A stretch of DNA of 9,056 bases from RYN-433 sp036558265. Its GTDB lineage: Bacteria; Planctomycetota; Phycisphaerae; Tepidisphaerales; Tepidisphaeraceae. This document shows, in pieces, positions 1-5,201 of this stretch; positions within the stretch are counted from its first letter, which is position 1; the number at the start of each line of letters is the position of its first letter. Location of the stretch: positions 1 to 9,056 of the forward strand of contig DATBFY010000156.1 of assembly GCA_036558265.1 (NCBI GenBank), written 5' to 3'. Below the pieces are notes generated by a model. That model saw nothing but the letters and a program-made list of their open reading frames with translations, did no database searches and was not told the origin of the DNA. The translations under genes and the position numbers were made by a program.

Positions 1-1
1 G

Positions 2-931
2 CTGCTGATCGGCGCCGATCCGTGGGACGTCGAGTTCCTCTGGCAGCACATGTACCGCAAGACGATGGCGTTCGGCCGCAAGGGGATCGCGATGGTCGCG
101 ATCAGCGCTGTGGACATCGCGCTGTGGGATTTGCTGGGCAAGTCGGCGAACCAACCGGTGTATCGCCTGCTGGGCGGCAGGACCAAACCGCGGATCCCGG
201 TTTACGCCAGCCGGCTCTACAGCACGCCGCTGGATGAGCTGGCGCGGGAATCGAAGCGTTACGTGGACGAGGGCTACAAGGCGATGAAGCTGCGTTTCGG
301 GTGGGGTCCCACCGACGGCGCCGCGGGCATGCAGCGTAATGTCGATCTGGTTCGAACCGTGCGCGAGACCGTCAACGACGGGATCGACGTCATGGCCGAC
401 GCGTACATAGGCTGGAACCTCGATTACGCCAAGCGGATACTGCCGCTGCTGGAGCCGTTTCACCTGCGGTGGCTGGAAGAGCCGGTGATTCCCGACGACG
501 TGCGCGGCTATGCCGAGCTCAAGGCGGCGGGCCGAATCCCCATCGCCGGCGGCGAGCACGAATTCACGCTGTACGGGTTTCAGGAACTGCTTCACGCCCG
601 CGCGGTCGATTACGTCCAGTTCGACACCAACCGCGTGGGCGGTCTGACCCAGGCGCGCAAGATCGCCGCGCTGGCGGAGGCGCACGGCGTGCCGGTGATC
701 CCGCACGCCGGGCAGATGCACAACTACCACGTCGTGATGGCGAGCCTGAATTCTCCGATGGCCGAGTTCTTCCCGCCGGTGGACGTGGAGGTGGGCAACG
801 AACTGTTCTGGTACATCTTCGACGGCGAGCCCAAGCCCAAAGACGGTTTCATCGACCTCGACGAAAGCGTCCCGGGCCTGGGCCTGACGATCAACGAAGC
901 GGCGCTGAAGCAGTTTGACGTGATCGAGTGA
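2..931 (+). CDS. Sugar-acid dehydratase of the enolase superfamily (L-rhamnonate dehydratase-like), 5' end outside window
   Basis: The reading frame is open from base 2 and ends with TGA at 929-931; about 309 residues are visible and the N-terminal capping domain start is missing. Counting from the Met at 50, the enolase-superfamily barrel shows metal ligands Asp117 (MADAY), Glu143 (WLEEP) and Glu169 (GGEHE), with Asp192 (QFDTN) and His219 (IPHAG) forming the usual Asp-His base dyad. The second-strand motif is MKLRFG rather than a clear KxK. This layout, including the SVPGLGLTIN-type tail, fits acid-sugar dehydratases that make 2-keto-3-deoxy acids, and the local motifs resemble rhamnonate dehydratases most. 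The exact substrate is inferred. Its partner 12 nt downstream is an AraD1/GguC protein, which supports a sugar-acid catabolic role in the cytoplasm. Family call is firm, substrate is not. Confidence 0.85.
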   Translation: MLIGADPWDVEFLWQHMYRKTMAFGRKGIAMVAISAVDIALWDLLGKSANQPVYRLLGGRTKPRIPVYASRLYSTPLDELARESKRYVDEGYKAMKLRFGWGPTDGAAGMQRNVDLVRTVRETVNDGIDVMADAYIGWNLDYAKRILPLLEPFHLRWLEEPVIPDDVRGYAELKAAGRIPIAGGEHEFTLYGFQELLHARAVDYVQFDTNRVGGLTQARKIAALAEAHGVPVIPHAGQMHNYHVVMASLNSPMAEFFPPVDVEVGNELFWYIFDGEPKPKDGFIDLDESVPGLGLTINEAALKQFDVIE

Positions 932-943
932 GGGTTGATCCCG

Positions 944-1942
944 ATGACGCGACTGGTCCAACTTCAGAAGGGCGAAGAGCGGCGCGTCGCGGTCGTCGAA
1001 GAGCCGCGACTGCGCCTGCTGCGCGTCGAATCCGTCTACCGAATCGCGCAGGAGGCGATTCGCCGCAACGAGTCACTGATGACCCTCCTGACCGAAGCAG
1101 CGAGCGATGAGACGATCGATTACGATTCGGTCTACACCGGCGCCGGCGACTGGAAACTGCTAACGCCGATCGACCACCCCCAAGGACCGCATTGCTGTCT
1201 CGTGAGCGGCACGGGCCTGACTCACCTGGGCAGCGCCCGCAATCGTCAATCGATGCACGCGGCCACCGATGCCAACGAGACCGACAGCATGAAGATGTTC
1301 CGCTGGGGCGTCGAAGGCGGCCGCCCGGCGCCGGGCCGGATCGGCGCGGCGCCCGAGTGGTTTTACAAGGGTAACGGGACAGTGCTCCGCGCGCACGGTG
1401 AGCCGCTGGTCGTGCCGCCGTATGCGTTGGACGGTGGTGAGGAGGCGGAGATCGCCGGCGTCTATCTCATCGACCGGGATGGCCGCCCGCGTCGCATCGG
1501 CATGGCCGTCGGAAACGAGTTCGCCGACCACCGGTTCGAGAAACTCAACTACCTCAACCTCGCCGGCTCTAAGCTCCGCAACTGTTCGCTGGGGCCCGAG
1601 CTCGTGGTCGATCCGGCGTTCGATTCGGTCAATGGTGAAGTATCGATCGAGCGCAGTGGGAATCCGATCTGGTCCAAGGCAATCCGCACCGGCGAAGCCG
1701 AGATGTGCCATAGCCTGGCGAACATCGAGCATCATCACTTCAAATTCGAACCGCACCGCCGACCCGATGACCTTCACGTCCATTACTTCGGCGCCTGCGC
1801 ACTGAGCTTCGGAGACGGCGTTGAACTGGCGGACGGTGACGTCATGGCCATCCGCTTCGACGGGTTCGGCCGGCCGCTGCGCAACGCGCTGCGCGCCGCA
1901 AAGTCGGCCGCGGATGCGCCTGTCGTCGTGACCCCGCTTTGA
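944..1942 (+). CDS. AraD1/GguC-family protein (fumarylacetoacetate hydrolase superfamily)
   Basis: About 332 residues. A TTG at 935 would extend it by three codons, but ATG 944 is preferred: it gives the family's usual MxRLVQL opening and has a GAGG at 930-933 in the tail of the upstream gene. The protein has the long conserved block of the family: GSARNRQSMH, MKMFRWGVEGG, the acidic GGEEAEIAG motif (likely divalent-metal ligands), GNEFADH, the NYLNLAGSKLR stretch, CHSLANIEHHHFKFE, and the C-terminal GFGRPLRN. FAH-fold enzymes cleave or hydrolyse keto and diketo acids. With a sugar-acid dehydratase immediately upstream, a step acting on the resulting 2-keto-3-deoxy acid or its oxidised form is the natural inference, but AraD1/GguC chemistry is not settled to my knowledge. 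Probably cotranscribed with the upstream gene; a hairpin at 2061-2092 ends the unit. Confidence 0.88.
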   Translation: MTRLVQLQKGEERRVAVVEEPRLRLLRVESVYRIAQEAIRRNESLMTLLTEAASDETIDYDSVYTGAGDWKLLTPIDHPQGPHCCLVSGTGLTHLGSARNRQSMHAATDANETDSMKMFRWGVEGGRPAPGRIGAAPEWFYKGNGTVLRAHGEPLVVPPYALDGGEEAEIAGVYLIDRDGRPRRIGMAVGNEFADHRFEKLNYLNLAGSKLRNCSLGPELVVDPAFDSVNGEVSIERSGNPIWSKAIRTGEAEMCHSLANIEHHHFKFEPHRRPDDLHVHYFGACALSFGDGVELADGDVMAIRFDGFGRPLRNALRAAKSAADAPVVVTPL

Positions 1943-2060
1943 GCGACCTTATCGTCCGGGCGGTGACGCTCCGGGTGGGAGTCTCTCTGGTGGACCCAGC
2001 GCCAACCTGCGGATGAACCCCCTTTCCCTAAACCCTTGCGGGAACCGACGGAAGAAACGA

Positions 2061-2092
2061 AAGCGCCGAGCTGCTGTCACGCCTCGGCGTTT
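2061..2092 (+). terminator. Hairpin terminator after the sugar-acid genes
   Basis: Bases 2064-2070 (CGCCGAG) pair perfectly with 2083-2089 (CTCGGCG). The stem extends through a G-T pair and two A-T pairs to a short TTT, with a 12-nt loop. It lies 118 bp after the AraD1 stop and before the TetR promoter. The T tract is short, so termination may be partial. The rest of 1943-2110 shows no gene I recognise. Confidence 0.5.
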
Positions 2093-2110
2093 CGCGCTCT
2101 CGGCAATCGC

Positions 2111-2141
2111 TTGACACTCTACCTGCCGTCAGGTAAATAAT
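2111..2141 (+). promoter_or_regulatory. tetR promoter with overlapping palindromic operator
   Basis: A perfect -35 box TTGACA (2111-2116) is followed by the palindrome TACCTG-CCGT-CAGGTA at 2120-2135. A weak -10 (TAAATA 2134-2139 at 17-nt spacing, or AATAAT 2136-2141 at 19) overlaps its right edge. The operator fills the promoter spacer, so a bound repressor would block RNA polymerase. The same palindrome recurs at 2751-2766. Autoregulation by the TetR gene that begins at 2140/2146 is inferred from position. Confidence 0.8.
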
Positions 2142-2730
2142 GGGTATGCAAGATAGAGGCCTGGCAACGCGGGAGCGGATTTTGGACGTCGCCCAGGCGA
2201 TGGTTCAGGAGCAGGGGTACAACGCGGTCAGCTTCCGCGACTTGTCCGCTGCGGTGAACGTGAGAGCCGCCAGCATCCATTACTACTTCCCGAGTAAGGA
2301 AGATCTGGCGGAGGCCCTCGTGGACCGGTACCGGGCGCTTTTTGCTGCAGGCCGAACCGCGATCGATGAGAAGGGATCGTCTCCCGCTCGTCGGCTCAAG
2401 CAGTATGTGGAGGTCGTCCGAGGTGCTTTTAGACACACGGGTCGGATGTGCCTCTGCGGCGTGCTCGCCGCTGAGATGTCGAGTCTGCCCGAGCGAGTGG
2501 CACGAAGCGTGCGCGCATTCTTCTCGGAAAACGAAGAGTGGCTCGCAGCCGTCCTCGCGGCCGGTCGGACCGCCGGAGAGCTGCGGTTCGAAGGTACGGC
2601 CGGACATGCCGCTGAGGCACTGTTCGCGACGATCGAGGGGGCGTTGATGTCGGCCTGGACGTTCAAAGACCAGGGCCGGATTGACCGAGTCGCCAGGCTG
2701 ATTTTCGAATCGCTCGAGGTCGGGAGGTAG
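2140..2730 (+). CDS. TetR/AcrR-family transcriptional repressor
   Basis: 196 residues if read from ATG 2140. An equally possible ATG at 2146 falls about where transcription should start from the 2111-2139 promoter, so the mRNA could be leaderless; no good ribosome-binding site is visible. The N-terminal helix-turn-helix is clear: TRERILDVAQAMVQEQGY followed by SFRDLSAAVNVRAASIHYYF and PSKEDL (residues 10-56). The C-terminal ligand domain carries Cys104 and Cys106 in RMCLCGVLAAE, at about the position of the redox-active cysteine of NemR-type repressors, so an electrophile or oxidant signal is a reasonable guess. It likely represses itself and the downstream AhpD-like gene through identical palindromes. 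Family certain; ligand unknown. Confidence 0.92.
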   Translation: MGMQDRGLATRERILDVAQAMVQEQGYNAVSFRDLSAAVNVRAASIHYYFPSKEDLAEALVDRYRALFAAGRTAIDEKGSSPARRLKQYVEVVRGAFRHTGRMCLCGVLAAEMSSLPERVARSVRAFFSENEEWLAAVLAAGRTAGELRFEGTAGHAAEALFATIEGALMSAWTFKDQGRIDRVARLIFESLEVGR

Positions 2731-2750
2731 AGTTTTTTTGCAATAAAATC

Positions 2751-2766
2751 TACCTGATGGCAGGTA
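2751..2766 (+). promoter_or_regulatory. Second TetR operator, before the AhpD-like gene
   Basis: TACCTG-ATGG-CAGGTA is a perfect inverted repeat with the same arms, spacer length and flanks (TC before, AA after) as the operator in the tetR promoter. The region around it is AT-rich (a T7 run at 2733-2739, then TTGCAA and AATAAAAT), with a possible -10 TATACG at 2769-2774. I cannot assign the promoter boxes firmly. The operator contains an in-frame ATG at 2757, which argues against that ATG as the start of the next gene. Confidence 0.82.
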
Positions 2767-2840
2767 AGTATACGGTGACATCGTTTCGCCCGGACGGTCC
2801 GGTCGAGAGCGGTCGCCAGATAAATGAGAAGGAGATCGTC

Positions 2841-3383
2841 ATGAGCTATCGCATTGCACCGGTGGAACCGTCCCAAGCTGGGGATCACGCCAGGGAATTG
2901 CTTGGCGCGGTCCAAGCCAAACTGGGCGTCACCCCAAACATGATGAAGACGTTCGCACGCTCGCCGGCGGCATTGGAGGGTTACCTGTCCTTCAACGGCG
3001 CGCTCGGCAAAGGGCTTTTGCCCGCAAAGGTCCGCGAGCAGATCGCACTCGCCGTGTCGCAGGAAAACGGCTGTGAGTACTGCCTCGCTGCGCACACGCT
3101 GCTTGGCGGAAAGGCGGGACTCAAGCCCGACCAGTTAATCGCGGCCCGCAAGGGGCAGAGCGATGACGCGAAGACCCGCGCAGAGCTCGACCTGGCTCGG
3201 CAGGTTCTCGCGGCACGCGGAAACGTTACCGACGCCCAACTGGCCGCGGCCCGCGCCGCGGGAATCAGTGACGGGGAGATCACCGAGGTCGTCGCCCATG
3301 TCGCGCTCAACGTCCTCACCAACTATTTCAACGCGCTGGCGGGGACGGTCGTCGACTTTCCGCCCGTCTCGATGAAGGTGTGA
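2841..3383 (+). CDS. Carboxymuconolactone decarboxylase/AhpD-like peroxidase-family protein
   Basis: 180 residues from ATG 2841, chosen because AGAAGGAG at 2827-2834 is a strong ribosome-binding site and the upstream in-frame ATG (2757) lies within the operator. The all-helical CMD/AhpD domain carries the catalytic signature ENGCEYCLAAH with Cys78, Cys81 and His85 (CxxCxxxH). This is the set used by AhpD-type alkylhydroperoxidases, not by the true decarboxylases. The short MSYRIAPVEPSQA start and length fit the peroxidase-related branch. It is probably derepressed when the TetR protein binds its signal. Physiological substrate is unknown; organic peroxide or electrophile defence is inferred. 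Confidence 0.9.
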   Translation: MSYRIAPVEPSQAGDHARELLGAVQAKLGVTPNMMKTFARSPAALEGYLSFNGALGKGLLPAKVREQIALAVSQENGCEYCLAAHTLLGGKAGLKPDQLIAARKGQSDDAKTRAELDLARQVLAARGNVTDAQLAAARAAGISDGEITEVVAHVALNVLTNYFNALAGTVVDFPPVSMKV

Positions 3384-3471
3384 GCCTGCGCGTCGTACGG
3401 GTAGGCGGCGGCGGCTCCGGCCCGGGGTCGTCTCCGCTTCTCGGTTGCACAATTCATGGAAGGAAATTGCC

Positions 3472-3564
3472 GTGAACCCATCAAACCTTCGCCCGCCCTT
3501 TACGCCGGAAACCGCCATGCTGAAGGTGCGGGCCGCCGAGAACGCCTGGAACGCGCGTGACCCG
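3472..3564 (+). pseudogene. 5' remnant of a DUF1348 (NTF2/SnoaL-like) gene
   Basis: A GTG start at 3472 with GGAAGG at 3458-3463 opens a frame reading VNPSNLRPPFTPETAMLKV then RAAENAWNARDP. This matches the first thirty or so residues of DUF1348 proteins, which are normally about 150 residues and continue into a cone-shaped NTF2-like barrel. After codon 31 the homology stops abruptly. The frame runs on to 3723 only as out-of-frame MOSC sequence. It was probably the third gene of the TetR/AhpD set before a deletion. The remnant can still be translated and may feed ribosomes into the MOSC start that overlaps it. Confidence 0.7.
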
Positions 3565-4243
3565 CTATCCGGTAAAGTCGATGGCCGGCGAGTCGCTGTC
3601 GGAAGCGGCCGTCGGGCCGATGGGAATTTCCGGCGATCGAGAGGTCTACGTTCGCGACGCTCGGGGGGACATTGTCACGGCTCGCACGAGACCGAAGCTG
3701 CTGCTGCATCATGCGACCATTGACGCGTGCGGCGAGCCGATTGTGGACGGCTTGCCATGGCAGCATCCCGATGTCGCAACGTTAGTGGCGGATGCGGCCG
3801 ATGAAGGTGCGCGGTTGGTCCGCGCACGGTCCGGGGAACGATTTGATGTCCTGCCACTGCTCGTCGCCACGGACGGGATGGTATCGGCCCTCGGCGTGGA
3901 CCGCCGCCGCCTTCGCCCCAACCTTCTTATCGGGGGCGTTAAGGAATTCAGCGAACGAGAGTGGCAGGGCCGCTTTCTGCGTATCGGATCCGTTGTGATT
4001 GCCCTTGCCAATCTTCGCGACCGCTGCCTCATGACTACTTGGGACCCCGACACTGCGCAACAAGACAAGAAGGTGCTTACCCGGATCTACCGGGAATTTG
4101 GCGGAGCCATATCACTTAACGCCTGGGCCGTTTCGGATGGGCTCGCTGCGGTCGGCGACGAAGTCGAGCTTTTGGACAACGAGGTGGTTACTCCTCCGCC
4201 GATCCTCGGTCGATTCGTGAAGGATGTCGAAGGCGCAGGATGA
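3557..4243 (+). CDS. MOSC-domain protein, N-terminally clipped
   Basis: 228 residues if begun at GTG 3557, which lies inside the DUF1348 remnant and has no obvious ribosome-binding site of its own. The MOSC N-terminal barrel starts almost at once with TRYPVKSMAGESL, then GISGDREVYV. Intact relatives have about ten residues of first beta strand before YPVKS, missing here. The MOSC domain follows with the RRLRPNLLI motif near residue 120 and conserved Cys157 in DRCLMTT, the residue family members use to bind molybdenum cofactor or pyridoxal-type groups. MOSC proteins act in sulfur transfer or N-hydroxylated substrate reduction; the actual role here is unknown. Loss of one edge strand may make it non-functional, or translational coupling may keep it alive. 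Confidence 0.75.
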   Translation: MTRYPVKSMAGESLSEAAVGPMGISGDREVYVRDARGDIVTARTRPKLLLHHATIDACGEPIVDGLPWQHPDVATLVADAADEGARLVRARSGERFDVLPLLVATDGMVSALGVDRRRLRPNLLIGGVKEFSEREWQGRFLRIGSVVIALANLRDRCLMTTWDPDTAQQDKKVLTRIYREFGGAISLNAWAVSDGLAAVGDEVELLDNEVVTPPPILGRFVKDVEGAG

Positions 4244-4392
4244 GAGTGGCGGCGGAAACCATCGCCTGGATCCGGTGCCTTTCGCCGAGGGCCGTGAGCT
4301 GCTTGTCGACGTCGGGCAACCACGCCATCGGACACGCTCTCTTTCATGAGAGGAATGCTTCTGGCGAGCCTGCTTTTCGGCGGCCGACGTTA
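4244..4392. other. No recognisable gene before the left att unit
   Basis: Short frames exist on both strands, but none shows a domain or a credible start. No integrase remnant is visible on the - strand here, which is where the architecture of the right-hand att unit would place one. Confidence 0.5.
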
Positions 4393-4413
4393 GGGGGCCC
4401 AAAATGGGTCCCA
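4393..4413. repeat. Outward-facing arm-type repeat of the left att unit
   Basis: The stretch contains GGGCCCA (4395-4401), then AAAT, then GGGTCCCA (4406-4413): two G3-C3A-like half-repeats about 11 nt apart. It sits about 100 bp from the left tRNA core, the same distance and side as 8164-8184 relative to the right core, but its sequence differs. I read it as the integrase arm site of a neighbouring element; this is weaker than the other three. Confidence 0.4.
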
Positions 4414-4430
4414 CTTGGCGGGGACGGCGC

Positions 4431-4464
4431 AAAAAAGAAAGGACTCGCGTCGCCGCAAGTCCTT
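4431..4464 (-). terminator. Intrinsic terminator carried by the left att unit
   Basis: On the - strand an 11-bp stem (4439-4449 with 4454-4464) has a 4-nt loop and is followed by TCTTTTTT. One pair is a T-G wobble on the - strand and would be a C-A mismatch on the + strand, so the hairpin is built for - strand RNA. It lies just after the tRNA 3' half and would end a tRNA transcript reconstituted by integration. The equivalent at 8200-8234 has different loop bases. Confidence 0.8.
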
Positions 4465-4474
4465 GTCTCTTCGA

Positions 4475-4521
4475 AAGTAGCGGGGGGAGGATTCGAACCT
4501 CCGACCTCCGGGTTATGAGCG
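4475..4521 (-). repeat. Left att core: 3' half of a CAU tRNA (47-bp direct repeat)
   Basis: Identical over 47 bp to 8246-8292. Read on the - strand it has anticodon loop CTCATAA (4513-4519), anticodon-stem 3' strand CCCGG, variable loop AGGTC, T arm GGAGG-TTCGAAT-CCTCC, acceptor 3' strand CCCCGCT and discriminator A (4478). Three C at the base of the anticodon stem suggest initiator tRNA-Met. Bases beyond the anticodon loop (4522 upward) do not pair with the stem and no D arm or 5' acceptor strand fits, so this is not a complete gene. Identity ends two bases past the loop, as expected for tyrosine-recombinase crossover in an anticodon loop. Confidence 0.88.
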
Positions 4522-4574
4522 TAAACCGCTCCAAATCGGTAACTTCTGTTTGATCGGTCAACTACGTGCAACCC

Positions 4575-4617
4575 CGCGGCTTACCGCCGCGAGCTTGTAT
4601 GCCTCAATTGTACCATG
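4575..4617 (-). promoter_or_regulatory. Hairpin plus promoter-like motif beside the left core
   Basis: A 6-bp stem (4575-4580 with 4586-4591) lies next to a 19-bp motif at 4599-4617. On the - strand that motif reads as a -10-like TACAAT inside CATGGTACAATTG. The right unit has the same pair in the same order: an 8-bp stem at 8343-8363 and the motif at 8369-8387 with TAAAAT, 16 of 19 bases alike. No -35 is evident. The role is unknown: a promoter reading into the tRNA half, or a recombination accessory site. Confidence 0.45.
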
Positions 4618-4638
4618 TGTCTCCTGTTTTTCGATCCG

Positions 4639-4659
4639 TAGGGTACAAATCAGGGTACA
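4639..4659. repeat. Inner arm-type repeat, left end of the element
   Basis: Two GGGTACA half-sites (4641-4647 and 4653-4659) are separated by AATCA, a 12-nt period. The 21-bp stretch differs at one base from 8164-8184 at the other end of the element. Paired short direct repeats flanking a core at about 120 bp are typical of arm-type binding sites for the N-terminal domain of tyrosine integrases. Function is inferred. Confidence 0.65.
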
Positions 4660-4661
4660 TT

Positions 4662-4789
4662 TCTACGGAGTCGCGGGCTCTCTCACGCCCGAGCGCCGGC
4701 GCCACCGCTGTCCGCGGCTACTGCCACGTCCACGTAGTGGCCGTCTTCCGGCGCTCGCGGGTAGTCGAAGCTAACGGCCGGCGCGGAGC
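4662..4789. other. GC-rich spacer after the HxlR gene
   Basis: No gene I recognise. A - strand frame overlapping the HxlR 3' end continues to 4683 but shows no family motif. No clear terminator follows the HxlR stop at 4790. Confidence 0.4.
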
Positions 4790-5176
4790 TTAGTTGTCGT
4801 CGGAACTGTTCGCCCGCCTTCGTCGGGCCTCGATGGCGCGAAGATCCTCGGGGTGCTCCATCGCCCATTTGCACAACGCGGCGATCGGCTCATGCAGGCG
4901 CCGGCCCAGTGGGGTCAGCGTGTATTCGGTTTTTGGCGGCACAACCGGGTAAACCTTTCGGCGGACCAGGCCGTCCCGTTCGAGCATGCGCAGCACCTGC
5001 GTGAGCATTTTCTTCGAGATGTCGGGGATGCGGGCGTGCAGTTCGCCGAACCGCCGCGTGCCGCCGGACAGGCAGTAAATGACGACCGGCGTCCATTTGT
5101 CGCCGATGAGCGCGAGAATTCGGCGCGCGGGATACTTGTCATCGAGCGGCCGGTCGTCATCCTTGTTGGTGACCAT
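4790..5176 (-). CDS. HxlR-family winged-helix regulator
   Basis: 128 residues; the ATG at 5176 has AGGGAG about 6 nt upstream. The HxlR core is plain: ARRILALIGDKWTPVVIYCL (residues 17-36), then RRFGELHARIPDISKKMLTQ recognition region, LRMLERDGLVRR wing and the EYTLTPLGRRL tail. Most relatives have a Cys before the ALxxIGGKW motif that senses quinones or other electrophiles. Here that position is Tyr15, and the nearest cysteine is Cys35, so the usual thiol switch seems absent or moved. It is the last gene of a three-gene - strand operon, 25 nt after the FAD hydroxylase, and probably controls that operon from the repeat cluster at 7191-7276. Confidence 0.92.
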   Translation of the reverse strand: MVTNKDDDRPLDDKYPARRILALIGDKWTPVVIYCLSGGTRRFGELHARIPDISKKMLTQVLRMLERDGLVRRKVYPVVPPKTEYTLTPLGRRLHEPIAALCKWAMEHPEDLRAIEARRRRANSSDDN

Positions 5177-5201
5177 TAGCTCCCTAAGGTACGATAAGTG
5201 A

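Noticed and set aside
2283..3095. A long - strand frame across the tetR and AhpD-like genes
   Set aside because: It is antisense to two well-supported genes and the operator, shows no family motif, and is a GC-bias shadow.
4348..4395. Small + strand frame MRGMLLASLLFGGRR
   Set aside because: Fifteen codons with no ribosome-binding site; it resembles a signal peptide only by chance composition.
4240..4518. A + strand frame overlapping the MOSC stop (ATGA) and ending in GGGFEPPTSGL
   Set aside because: The tail is the well-known antisense translation of a tRNA T arm, and the rest has no motif; it is a spurious frame.
4344..4571. A - strand frame containing NPEVGGSNPPPAT
   Set aside because: It is a translation of the tRNA half itself, not a protein gene.
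4478..4578. A complete tRNA using CGCGGGG (4572-4578 on the - strand) as 5' acceptor strand
   Set aside because: It would be 101 nt with no D arm and no anticodon stem, and the right copy has no equivalent strand. The GC match comes from the neighbouring hairpin.
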